Position numbers and translations under genes: made by a program | Shown: positions 17,821 to 27,595 of the stretch, piece by piece | Layout: every line of letters starts with the position of its first letter | How positions within the stretch are numbered: position 1 is the stretch's first letter | NCBI GenBank assembly: GCA_964035545.1 | Contig: OZ037766.1 | Location: 29,040,173 to 29,104,172 of the forward strand | Direction: 5' to 3' | Source of the DNA: Bugula neritina | Lineage: Eukaryota > Bryozoa > Gymnolaemata > Cheilostomatida > Bugulidae | Length of the DNA stretch: 64,000 nt | Notes under the pieces: model-generated | What the model was told of the DNA's origin: nothing | Databases searched by the model: none | The model's input: only the letters and a program-made list of their open reading frames with translations

Positions 17821-19352
17821 ATGTCTAATATTGCCAACACAGAGTTACCTGACATACAACAACATATAGCCACTGAATGTTGTACGATTGAGTTCGCCGA
17901 TGACTCAGACCCGTTACAGAGCCCGGGAGACCCAGTCACTGAGTCTGCAGAACAAATCGGTTCTGGACAGTTAAACAGATCTTTAGAAGTCAATGACTCT
18001 ACGTCCATGTCTATAGAGATTAAAAGAAAGTATAAATTTACTAGCAGTACCTCTATCACGCCGGTCTCGGCCAATGAGAGAGCAGAATTTAAAGTGACCG
18101 CTAAAGGGGTAAACAAAGCTACAGCTAAATGTCGTATAGCACCCATGAAACAACAACTCAAGATTCTTCAACTAGAACTCAATGCGGCCGTATTATCAAA
18201 GAGAGGCAAACAAGTTATCGAGACTGAAATGCGCTATGAGTTTGAGAAAGTTTATCAGCTTATAGATTCTGAATCGGTGCTCAAGATGCTCCAAAAGAAG
18301 TCAAAAAGGTTTCATGTTTACGAGGGTGTACGCATTGGAGAAATTCAGGAAGCAACCAATGGGGATATGAGCTGCTGCCACTGGGCAAGTGGCAAGGAAA
18401 ACACGGCAGATTGGTTTAAAAGAGGGAACCCTGTCAATGACATTGGACCTGCGAGTGAATGGTGGAGAGGCCCAAATTTTCTCTATCTGCCGGAAGATCA
18501 ATGGGATATAAAATCGCCATCTGACTCAAATGAGCTTGTCTTTGGAGAGAAGAAAATAGTTTACACCGTGATTGCATCAACAGAAGTCCAATCATTTATT
18601 CAATATAAAAATTTCAGCAGTCTCAAGAGTCTAACATAGACAATAGCTCAAGTTCGCAACATCTTCAAGTACAAAAGTTTTAAGGGAATCCAACCTGATC
18701 TCATCACTGTGACAGATCTATGGCAGACCAAACTCTACTTCCTGAAGCAGGTACAACGCACTATAGATTCTGAGTTGAACAAGATTAAAGGGAAATATAC
18801 AAGACTTCACCCCATTAAGACAGAGAGTGGAGTATGGATAATAGGCAGTAGACTCCTAAGGCATAACCCCATGATAGCGATTAAAACGCACATGCAATCA
18901 ACCCTTCCCACCACTCACTATACTTTACCTACTTGGCAATGCGGCAGGCACATACAGACAGCTATCACCGTGGCCGAGATGCAACACTCGCAAGATTCCG
19001 AGAAAAGTTTTGGACTGGCTCTGGTAAATACAGTCTCAGATGACTTCTGGCAAAAGTGGACCGAATTGTATGCACCCACACTGATTCATCACCAAAAGTG
19101 GCATACCCCAAGACGAAACTTTCAGGTGGGAGATGTTGTAGTTGTTATGGATCCAAATCAGTTGCATAATCAGTATAAACTAGCTCGAGTACATCAAGTA
19201 TATCCGAGCAAGGATGGCGTAGTAAGGAAAATAGCCCTTTCCTACAAAAAAGCTATAAGGTAGCAGGAAAACTGAGGGACTATGTAGGCTGTAAAGACAC
19301 TATCATAACCCGCAGCATGCATAGGTTGACTTTATTAACTGAGGTGAACCCA
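17821..19352 (+). mobile_element. Internally deleted BEL/Pao LTR retrotransposon remnant
   Basis: A plus-strand frame at 17821-18639 starts with about 100 residues resembling a gag start and runs directly into RNase H-type sequence (PMKQ..., ELNAAVLSKR, GEIQEATNG, NPVND...WWRGPNFLYLPE). After a frame break near 18637, integrase N-terminal sequence (ITVTDLW, KYTRLHP, GSRLLRHNPM) and then the DUF5641-like C-terminus (NFQVGDVVVVMD, YPSKDGVVRKIAL) follow, ending near 19352. Most of gag, protease, RT and the integrase catalytic core are missing. No pair of flanking LTRs was recognised. It is non-functional. Confidence 0.75.
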
Positions 19353-20700
19353 TAAATGACTGATCTACCTTCTTGGCCGTGTGTACGCTCGTGTCGCTGG
19401 AGGGGGTTTGCATTCAACCGTTTTTCGGGGGACGTGCTGGTGCGCGGAGGGGTCAGCGGATTGGTGCAAGAATTTCATGGTCTGTGACTGATCTTATTTT
19501 GTTTTGTTTGTTTTGATTTACATAATTTATCAATATTTGTCAGAATAGTATCCGCCAAACAATTCGACCCCACCGATGTATTGGTATGCCACCCAGATGT
19601 ATTGGCAGGCCGCCAATCATTAAAGCTTTCAGGCTTTAAAGCTTTCACCAAAGCTATTATTAGCTGGCAGGGCTAGTGCTATAATTCACTGTACTGCATG
19701 AGTCAGTGTGTCATGATCAAACCGTCAGAGAGGAGCATTTTTAGCATTATACGATTAACACACAGTTAGACTCCAATATTTACACTCTTTGTGAGAATAG
19801 ACTATCGGTTTTGGCATTGTGATGGCTAAGAAGTTTATCTATGCATCAATATTGCAAGTTTTATTAGAATTATAATAGATCATATCAATTTGTTTGGTTC
19901 TGTAATGTTCATGGTGTTTCTCTGACTTTTGATTTATATTGTTACTACTTACTTATACAATTTCTATTTTTTCCCATTTTTCTAGGGTACGGTTTGAGAG
20001 TAAATAAACTTGAAAACCTGTTGCCAAGTTGGCTAGTAGTTAAAGTAAATCATTCAACCAGACACTAACACAAAACCGATACAGTTATATTATATCATTG
20101 TCCAACGAAAATATTAAATAAATTTAAATTTTATTAAAAATGAATTTCTATATATTAAATTATGTATTAAAATGTATTTTCCTAGATTTATTACTTATAA
20201 TAAATTTTCACTTAATAATTGATGGGTTGGAATTGATCAAGGACGACAATTAACAATTTAGATATTACTTGATATAATTTTGCTTTAAAAGTTAGTGTAT
20301 GCAATCCAGCAACTGTAGAATAAAAATAGGAGTTATCTCCGCTCGACAAATGTTTATTTATGGTTTGGTTTGGCAATATTACTCATGTATAAACAATATA
20401 TGTGATTCTATGTGTATTGTGCAACGGTTAGCACTCAGGTTAATATTCTGTGTGACAAATTTGGGATTTGCTCCCCCAAAGAATTGAAATTATAAGATAT
20501 ATATTATATGTTTTGTATAATATGTATATCTATATTTGATGATAATATCAAAGCAAGCAAAATTACAATAACAAAATATTACAAGAAATTAACCAAACCA
20601 AAAAAAAGATTATCCTAGCGATCCTTTGAAATCTTGCTGTGTTTACATTATACTAGCAAACATAAATTAATAAGTCTGACAAGCAAGATAGACAAATTAT
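19353..20700. other. Intergenic, probable decayed LTR-retrotransposon 3' region
   Basis: G-rich tracts just after the BEL/Pao frame (around 19399-19460) could be polypurine tracts, but no LTR copy was found on the 5' side to confirm them. The rest is AT-rich with no gene apart from a weak SINE-like stretch at 20412-20485. Confidence 0.4.
20412..20485 (+). mobile_element. Possible degenerate tRNA-derived SINE
   Basis: GCAACGGTTAGCACTC resembles a pol III A box of tRNA-derived SINEs and GGGATTTGCTCCC sits at B-box distance. It is short and degenerate. Confidence 0.3.
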
Positions 20701-20796
20701 CCAGATTAGATTCACAAAAGAATTGCAGTTAAAACATCAATATTTAAAATACTTCCTTCAACATATATTTCAACAAATTTCAACAAATATTTCACA

Positions 20797-21534
20797 ATGC
20801 GTTCTACTAGATCAACTAAGTCTACCTCAGAAGATGAGGTGACTCTAAAAACACTGGACAACAAACTAGATCTGGTTTTGAGTGAATTCTCCAGTATCAA
20901 ATCAAGGCTGACAGCTATTGAGAATACTCAAAAAGAATTCGAAAAGTCCCTGGAATTCGTACATCAAGAAACTAGGAAAAATGACTACAATATCTCAAGG
21001 ATTGAAAATTCTGTCAAACACGTTGAACAAAAACTGGAGGAGTACAAGTCTCTTGATGAGAGAATAGAGACATCTGAACACCATGAGAGAGCAAAGTGCG
21101 TCGAGTTAAATGGTATTGAATACAACAAAGATGAAGACCTAATGACTGGTTTTGATAGAATCATCAAAAATCTAAAAATGACCTCAATATCAACTACACA
21201 AGACATTGATAAAATCTATAGAATTCGACAAACCAAGCGCATCGTGGTTAAGTTTGTTCACACCAATAAAAGAGATACATTCTTCCACACTTATCGTAAA
21301 AGTATTATGTCAACAAAACAATTAGGTTTTCAAACAGATTCCAAAATATTTATTAACGAGGTTCTCAGTAGTAAGCAAAGGGACCTTTTTTGGAAAACCA
21401 GAAACTTCAAAAAATCAAACAACTATAAGTATGTTTGGACATTTGCCCAACGAATTTACTTGCGCAGAACACCTGACTCGGAGGCTATCCAAATAAATGA
21501 TGTAAATGATCTCGAGAACCTGAAATGTGTTTAG
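20797..21534 (+). CDS. LINE ORF1 protein (245 aa)
   Basis: A long charged coiled coil occupies about residues 20-95 (LDNKLDLVLSEFSSIKSRL, IENSVKHVEQKLEEYKSLD), then a globular part (AKCVELNGIEYNKDEDL, RIVVKFVHTNKRDTF, KIFINEVLSSKQRDLF) resembling the RRM-like and C-terminal domain of LINE ORF1 RNA-binding chaperones. It lies directly upstream of ORF2 in the same orientation. The function is inferred from this layout; no zinc knuckle is present. Confidence 0.75.
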   Translation: MRSTRSTKSTSEDEVTLKTLDNKLDLVLSEFSSIKSRLTAIENTQKEFEKSLEFVHQETRKNDYNISRIENSVKHVEQKLEEYKSLDERIETSEHHERAKCVELNGIEYNKDEDLMTGFDRIIKNLKMTSISTTQDIDKIYRIRQTKRIVVKFVHTNKRDTFFHTYRKSIMSTKQLGFQTDSKIFINEVLSSKQRDLFWKTRNFKKSNNYKYVWTFAQRIYLRRTPDSEAIQINDVNDLENLKCV

Positions 21535-21584
21535 TGTACCTCACTTTTGTATTTAACTTAAACTGCTAAGTTATCTTTTGCAAA

Positions 21585-24455
21585 ATGCATGAAATTAACT
21601 GCACAGCATACGACATCTTTTCTTTTAACAAACTAGAAGTAAATAATTCAACTTTCTCTCTTCTTAACTTTAATATTCAAAGCATTAGAAATAAATTTTC
21701 ACATTTTGAATATTTTTTGAACACTTTTTCTAACCCCTTTGATGTAATTTGTTTAACTGAAACTTGGCTAAATGATGATGAAATTCAATTTTTTAAACTT
21801 GAAGGTTATGATTTTGTAGGTAGTCAGAGACTGGGTAGAGGAGGTGGTGTTGGGGCCTATGTGCGGTGTGGCCTGGGGGCCGACACGAAGGCTGTTTCGC
21901 TGTCTGGAGCAGACGTCCTCTCACTTGTTCTACACAGTCAGGCCTCAAAGTCTTCCCATTTCAGACTCACAATTATATACAGGCAGCCCGGTGCTTCCTC
22001 CACTGATGCGTTTCTTAGTGACCTGGAGGCTTATATTTCCCATGATTCTTCTCCCCATATTGTAGTAGGTGACATCAATATAGATACCCTTGACATGAAT
22101 GTAAGTGACACTTATTCCACCACTATTTCTACCTATGCCTTTTACAATGCTATCACTCTCCCAACTAGAATCTCATCGTCACGAGCTAGCTGTTTAGATC
22201 ATATCCTTCTAAACTTCTCTTGCATAAACGGTAAATCTGGAACCATTGAGTCAGATTTGAGTGACCACCTACCCACTTTTGTGACGTTTCAACTGAATTG
22301 TTCAAATAGAACTAATATTGTCTCAGATGATATGTATAGAACTATTAATTATTCCAAACTAGTTTCCAAGATAAACTCATTTTGCTGGTTGAAGCTCTTT
22401 GATGACTCACAAAATTGTGAAGTAAACTATGATATATTTATTACTAGACTAAAATTTCTCATTGAAAGTTGTTCACAGACTATTGAAAACAATAGGCCTT
22501 CTAAAAAGTTTGCACAAAAACCATGGATTACTGAACATCTTTTAACTCAAATCAAAAAGAAATATGCACTTCACAAACGAGTGAAAAAAGCACCCCTGAA
22601 TAAAAAGATTTTAAAAAGATATAATGCTTTTAGAAATAATTTGAATGCTGATCTGAGAACCGCTAAATATGATTATTTTAAAGCTTTTATTAGCAATTGT
22701 AACAGTTCGCAGCTTTGGGTACTTATAAATGAACAAACAGGGAAAGCCAAACTAAACAAAAGATGCTTTTCATCAAAACTGTATTCGGTTGAGGACTCTG
22801 AAACCATGCTAGATAGCAATATGGATATAGCTAACAATTTCAATCTGTATTTTTCAACAATAGCCCAAAAACTAGCTTCAAATTTTACAAATTCGAACTC
22901 CGATACCTACTCAATGCTGACAAATATTACTAAAGAAGAATTTCATTTAAAAAAAACTGATGAATCTCAAATAATTGAGATCATTGAAAAACTAGATTCC
23001 AAGAAAGCTATAGGTTTAGACAATATCCCGACTAAACTTATCAAATTTTGCAAAATTTCACTATCTACACCACTTGCCTATTTATTTAACAAAAGCATAG
23101 AAGAAAAAATTGTTCCAGCGCAAATTAAAACTGCTAAAATATTACCATTCTACAAAAAAGGTTCTCATGACAGATGTGAAAACTACCGCCCTATTTCAAT
23201 CCTCCCCATTTTTAGTAAAATACTTGAAAAAATTGTTAACAATCAAATTTTAAACTTTTTAGAATCTAAAAATTTGATTTCTAAGAATCAATATGGCTTT
23301 CGAAAAAATTTAAGTACTGCAGATGCTGTTGTTAAATTTAAAAATAATACGCTCGAAGCTTTTAACAATGGAAATTGCGTTCTCGGAATTTTTATAGATT
23401 TTAGTAAGGCTTTTGACACTATAAATCACAATATTTTACTTGCAAAAATGAGAAAACTTGGTTTTAGTGAATCCACAGTGTCATGGGTTGCTAACTACCT
23501 ATCAAACCGAAGTCATTCCACACTAGTAAATGCAACCTTATCAAGTTCACGATCAGTGACCTGTGGGGTTCCCCAGGGATCTGTCTTGGGCCCTACCTTA
23601 TTTTTGATATATATAAACGATCTTGCTCAACAATTTAAACTTTTTAATCCCATTTTCTATGCCGACGACACTAATTTATTTTTTGAATCAAAAGATTTGA
23701 ACTCCCATTTGGAAGCTATAAATCAAGATCTAAACTCTCTGTCAATTTGGTGCAATAAAAACAAACTCACTATAAACTATGAAAAATGCAACTATATTGT
23801 TTTAAAAAACTACCAAAATCCTTTTCAAATTCTAGAAAACTGTATATTATTAAATAAAAGACCTATAAATTACTCTAACAGCATAACTTTTCTAGGTGTA
23901 CAAATAGATAAAAATTTAAATTGGAGCTTGCACATCTCAAACCTACTTACAAAATTACGACCACTTAGTGGATTAATATACCGATGTTCTGAATATCTCC
24001 CTCAAAAAATTTTACTTTTGATATATAATTCTTTCATCAATTCCAAGTTAAATTATTGTGCAGAGGCCTGGGGAAATGCAGCTAATACCCATCTAAACAA
24101 GATTTTTATTTTTCAAAAAAAGGTAATGCGTATCATGAACAAAAAACCGTTTGACCATCCATCAGCGCCTCTATTTACTAAGCATAAAGTTCTCTCAATA
24201 TACCAGATTTACCGTTTTAAAGTGTTAAAGAAAGCTCATTCTTTTTTCTACTCTGACAATTTTTTTCCCACTCACTCTATCAATACACGTCAATCATTCA
24301 TAAATCTCCCCCTTCCTCACTCTCAAACAGCAGCAGGTCACAGAAGAAACTGTTATCAGGAGGTGGCACTATGGAATGAACTGCCAATCCCTTTACGGTC
24401 AATTAGCAACCCTAATGAATTTGGGAGGAAGTTGAGGCTTTATCTGTTAGAATAG
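21585..24455 (+). CDS. LINE ORF2: AP-like endonuclease plus reverse transcriptase (956 aa)
   Basis: The N-terminal apurinic-like endonuclease shows NFNIQSIRNKFSHFE, CLTETWL, VVGDINIDTL and SDHLPTF. The reverse transcriptase follows: KAIGLDNIPTKLIKFC, NYRPISILPIFSKILEK, DFSKAFDTINH (about residue 610), GVPQGSVLGPTLFLIYINDL and the catalytic FYADDTN (about residue 692). The C-terminal region ends with NELPIPLR-type sequence common in CR1/jockey-group elements. It nicks DNA and primes reverse transcription on target. There are no stops or frameshifts over 956 codons, so it may be competent. Confidence 0.93.
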   Translation: MHEINCTAYDIFSFNKLEVNNSTFSLLNFNIQSIRNKFSHFEYFLNTFSNPFDVICLTETWLNDDEIQFFKLEGYDFVGSQRLGRGGGVGAYVRCGLGADTKAVSLSGADVLSLVLHSQASKSSHFRLTIIYRQPGASSTDAFLSDLEAYISHDSSPHIVVGDINIDTLDMNVSDTYSTTISTYAFYNAITLPTRISSSRASCLDHILLNFSCINGKSGTIESDLSDHLPTFVTFQLNCSNRTNIVSDDMYRTINYSKLVSKINSFCWLKLFDDSQNCEVNYDIFITRLKFLIESCSQTIENNRPSKKFAQKPWITEHLLTQIKKKYALHKRVKKAPLNKKILKRYNAFRNNLNADLRTAKYDYFKAFISNCNSSQLWVLINEQTGKAKLNKRCFSSKLYSVEDSETMLDSNMDIANNFNLYFSTIAQKLASNFTNSNSDTYSMLTNITKEEFHLKKTDESQIIEIIEKLDSKKAIGLDNIPTKLIKFCKISLSTPLAYLFNKSIEEKIVPAQIKTAKILPFYKKGSHDRCENYRPISILPIFSKILEKIVNNQILNFLESKNLISKNQYGFRKNLSTADAVVKFKNNTLEAFNNGNCVLGIFIDFSKAFDTINHNILLAKMRKLGFSESTVSWVANYLSNRSHSTLVNATLSSSRSVTCGVPQGSVLGPTLFLIYINDLAQQFKLFNPIFYADDTNLFFESKDLNSHLEAINQDLNSLSIWCNKNKLTINYEKCNYIVLKNYQNPFQILENCILLNKRPINYSNSITFLGVQIDKNLNWSLHISNLLTKLRPLSGLIYRCSEYLPQKILLLIYNSFINSKLNYCAEAWGNAANTHLNKIFIFQKKVMRIMNKKPFDHPSAPLFTKHKVLSIYQIYRFKVLKKAHSFFYSDNFFPTHSINTRQSFINLPLPHSQTAAGHRRNCYQEVALWNELPIPLRSISNPNEFGRKLRLYLLE

Positions 24456-24632
24456 TTGTATTTTTTTTGTATTTTTCTGGATTGAGTCGCTGTCAGCTCG
24501 TGTTGGCCCGCGCATGACTAGCTAGGCTATAGCGCAATGGGCCTCATCATCGCCTCCTTGGCATTTTCTAATGTCCTTGTGTTATTAAATACCTTTGATG
24601 AAATAAACCAAACAAACAAACAAACAAACAAA

Positions 24633-24985
24633 CATAAACTTGTGCAGCTTTGAAATTAATTTCTCAATTCAAATATTTTCTCCAATATAAATTTGTGCAG
24701 CTTTGAAATAAATAATCCAATATAAGTATTTTCTCAAATATAAATTTGTGCAGCTTTGAAATTAATTTCTCAATTCAAACATTTTCTCCAATATAAATTT
24801 GTGCTGCTTTAAAATAAATTTCTCAATTCAAATAATTCTTTCAATATAGATTTTCGTACCTTCAAACTAAATTTCTCAAATATTTTTTTCAGATAGATTT
24901 GTGCTGCTTTAAAATCAATAAATCAATTCAAACAATTTTCTTTAAATAAATTTGTGCTGCTTTAAAAGAAAATCAATGAATTTAG
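24633..24985. repeat. 53-bp minisatellite next to the LINE tail
   Basis: Around seven units, each with 'tttgtgcagctttgaaat' or 'tttgtgctgctttaaaat' followed by an AT-rich half. Unit starts fall at about 24640, 24693, 24746, 24799, 24852, 24899 and 24952, i.e. 53 bp with one shorter unit. Confidence 0.85.
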
Positions 24986-25632
24986 TAGTTCAAATTGAAT
25001 AATAATAAAAAAGAGGTTAATATATCCTCAACATAAAATTGTAAAGTTACTTACTGCAACCAGTCTATATTACTGATATATGTGTATTAACTATAGTCAA
25101 TTTTCTTGATATTCCTTCTAATAATAATGTAATTGTTACTGCTGTTACTATAACTGCTGTATCTTCTGTACTCCAATTCTCTTCATTATCTTCACTCGCC
25201 TTTATCTTCTTCATATAAACCAGATCATGATTTTTCAGAGATTCGGCGTCTCCTTTTAGACTGAATCTTCTTGGCGATGGTTCAAAATTTAAGAACACCG
25301 GCAATAACTGGTGAAAACTGGCCGATGAAAACTGGCCGCAGAAATTGACGCGAAATTCAGTTAGGTATGTTGTCAGCCTACAGCCAAGATAGGGATTGAC
25401 GTAAGAAGGATCTATTGTTGGCTCATCTTTGTATATTGTGGGCTATATAATCATTAATTGTACCGCAATCTATAATATAACGAATAACTTTTAAACTATA
25501 ATATAATAAAATGTATCAGCCAATGCTCACGTGTTGATCTTTGTAACGGGCTATATCAATGTTAAATAATTTATTAAGCATTTAAAATATTGTACATCAT
25601 CTATATATGTTGGTGTAAATAAATATTCACAC

Positions 25633-25636
<4 letters not shown>

Positions 25637-25706
<70 letters not shown>
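25637..25706. repeat. (TA)n microsatellite flanking PLE family 2
   Basis: Pure TA tract abutting the left inverted repeat of the second PLE locus. Further TA tracts at 26583-26610, 26840-26926, 27147-27276 and 27538-27591 separate the partial copies. Confidence 0.95.
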
Positions 25707-25711
<5 letters not shown>

Positions 25712-25736
25712 GAAGTAAAATGAGATTTGATTAATA

Positions 25737-25805
25737 TAATGGCATTTATTACTAGTAGTTTCGTACACAAGAACGATGTGCACTCGTCAGATAAATTAGC
25801 CACTA
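25737..25805 (-). ncRNA. Hammerhead ribozyme (PLE family 2), copy 1 minus
   Basis: Reverse complement of the 26417-26485 motif, in the left arm of the inverted repeat. All core bases are conserved. Confidence 0.8.
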
Positions 25806-25856
25806 TGATTGCTTACAACTATAAATAATGTAATATGTAAATATACACAGTGTTAC

Positions 25857-26318
25857 TAAATGCAACACCACCCCTATACCACAGGCAGGCTGTAACTGTA
25901 GAAATGTAAAGACATGCCCGCTCCCAGGAGAATGCACCACCCCAAACATTGTGTACCAGGCCAAAGTATCCGTCCCATCAAAAGATACGCCGAAACATAT
26001 GTAGGAATTTCCTCCACTGCATTCAAGGCAAGATACTACAACCACCTTGCTTCTTTCAGACACCCAACCAAGCGCTTGCAAACTGAGTTGAGCAAACACA
26101 TCTGGACCTTAAAAGACAAAGGTCTGGATTTTACCATATCCTGGAAAATTCTCAGAAAAGCTCAACCATACAACAACACTAAAAACTGTCAGCTATGCTC
26201 ATGGGAAAAATTTTTCATTCTTTATAAGCCACAGTTGTCTTCCCTCAATAAGCGCTATGACTTTTTATCCATATGCAGACATAGTAGTAAATTTCTACTC
26301 AATAATGCTGTAACATAG
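25857..26318 (+). pseudogene. PLE family 2 GIY-YIG endonuclease fragment, frameshifted
   Basis: The first part (25857 to about 25998) reads the PLE Cys-rich signature (CNCRNVKTCPLPGEC, IVYQAKV) and then hits a TAG. The continuation ETYVGISSTAFKARYYNHL, LSKHIWTLKD, CQLCSWEKFFILYKP and CRHSSKFLL lies in another frame up to a stop at 26318. The motif order matches the C-terminus of PLE polyproteins. The change of frame near 25985-26000 and the missing RT make it non-functional. Confidence 0.8.
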
Positions 26319-26416
26319 CCAATTAATTCCAATGCTACCTCTTTGCTATATTTTGATCTTCTAGCTTTAATCTGTGTATATTTACATATTACATTATTTA
26401 TAGTTGTAAGCAATCA

Positions 26417-26485
26417 TAGTGGCTAATTTATCTGACGAGTGCACATCGTTCTTGTGTACGAAACTACTAGTAATAAATGCCATTA
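26417..26485 (+). ncRNA. Hammerhead ribozyme (PLE family 2), copy 1 plus
   Basis: Core CTGACGA at 26432-26438; helix II GTGCAC (26439-26444) pairs with GTGTAC (26454-26459) around a 9-base loop; GAAAC follows (26460-26464). Helix III is ACT pairing with AGT around ACT, giving the cleavable triplet GTA; predicted cleavage is after A26472. Helix I pairs ATAAAT (26473-26478) with ATTTAT just before the core, then a two-base bulge, then GCCATTA with TAGTGGC. This is a complete type I layout with the conserved CUGANGA, GAAA and NUH elements. Confidence 0.85.
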
Positions 26486-26610
26486 TATTAATCAAATCTC
26501 ATTTTACTTCTTCTAATGTTTATGCTCTAGATTTATTTCTATAGAGCACTCTAGTAACGTTTTATAAACACTCATTTTACTATATATGTATATATATATA
26601 TATATATATA

Positions 26611-26679
26611 TAATGGCATTTATTACTAGTAGTTTCGTACACAAGAACGATGTGCACTCGTCAGATAAATTAGCCACTA
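26611..26679 (-). ncRNA. Hammerhead ribozyme (PLE family 2), copy 2 minus
   Basis: Left arm of the 142-bp palindrome; sequence identical to copy 1 over the core and all three helices. Confidence 0.8.
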
Positions 26680-26746
26680 GTGGCTAATTTATCTGACGAG
26701 TGCACATCGTTCTTGTGTACGAAACTACTAGTAATAAATGCCATTA
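26678..26746 (+). ncRNA. Hammerhead ribozyme (PLE family 2), copy 2 plus
   Basis: Right arm of the 142-bp palindrome; core, helices and GTA cleavage triplet as in copy 1. Confidence 0.8.
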
Positions 26747-26838
26747 TATTAATCAAATCTCATTTTACTTCTTCTAATGTTTATGCTCTAGATTTATTTC
26801 TATAGAGCACTCTAGTAACGTTTTATAAACACTCATTT

Positions 26839-26930
<92 letters not shown>

Positions 26931-27144
26931 ATTTATGAACGGCATCTGTTATATGTTTCGGCTTCTTATTTATTCCCATTTGTTCATTAATTAGTGTTTT
27001 ATTTCAAAATTCAATATTACTAATTTCAACACGTGATCAAGGCATGTATAGTATTATCTCAACACCGCAGTTACTTATTTAAAAACCATACTATACTAAG
27101 TAATCCTATTTGCATTATCTAAAGAAGCTATAAAATCATGTGTC

Positions 27145-27282
<138 letters not shown>

Positions 27283-27307
27283 GAAGTAAAATGAGATTTG
27301 ATTAATA

Positions 27308-27376
27308 TAATGGCATTTATTACTAGTAGTTTCGTACACAAGAACGATGTGCACTCGTCAGATAAATTAGCCACTA
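27308..27376 (-). ncRNA. Hammerhead ribozyme (PLE family 2), copy 3 minus
   Basis: Left arm of the 200-bp palindrome; all core and pairing bases as in copy 1. Confidence 0.8.
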
Positions 27377-27443
27377 GTGGCTAATTTATCTGACGAGTGC
27401 ACATCGTTCTTGTGTACGAAACTACTAGTAATAAATGCCATTA
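27375..27443 (+). ncRNA. Hammerhead ribozyme (PLE family 2), copy 3 plus
   Basis: Right arm of the 200-bp palindrome; all core and pairing bases as in copy 1. Confidence 0.8.
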
Positions 27444-27535
27444 TATTAATCAAATCTCATTTTACTTCTTCTAATGTTTATGCTCTAGATTTATTTCTAT
27501 AGAGCACTCTAGTAACGTTTTATAAACACTCATTT

Positions 27536-27591
<56 letters not shown>

Positions 27592-27595
<4 letters not shown>

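Larger units (their letters stand above)
20700..24640 (+). mobile_element. Non-LTR retrotransposon (LINE, CR1/jockey-like) with both ORFs open
   Basis: ORF1 (20797-21534) and ORF2 (21585-24455) are both uninterrupted and separated by 50 bases. The 3' end has a short UTR and a (CAAA)n tail at about 24608-24633, a microsatellite tail typical of CR1-like and related LINEs. The 5' boundary is not visible and no target-site duplication was identified. Intact frames suggest recent activity. Confidence 0.85.
25704..26518 (+). mobile_element. Penelope-like element family 2, truncated copy with inverted ends
   Basis: The bases at 25704-25850 and 26372-26518 are 147-bp inverted repeats, each holding a full hammerhead motif. 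They enclose a C-terminal GIY-YIG coding fragment. The RT domain is absent. The next 70 bases (26519-26586) recur after two further partial copies, at about 26777-26845 and 27475-27543. Confidence 0.8.
26608..26749. repeat. 142-bp perfect palindrome of two opposed hammerheads
   Basis: Centre between 26678 and 26679 (ccact|agtgg), arms of 71 bp. Each arm is the hammerhead region of PLE family 2 and the two ribozymes overlap by two bases at the centre (minus 26611-26679, plus 26678-26746). Confidence 0.9.

Noticed and set aside
25065-25304. 79-residue minus-strand frame with one hydrophobic stretch
   Set aside because: No recognisable family, no splice or promoter support, and located in sequence between repeats. 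It could be a real small gene, but nothing supports it.
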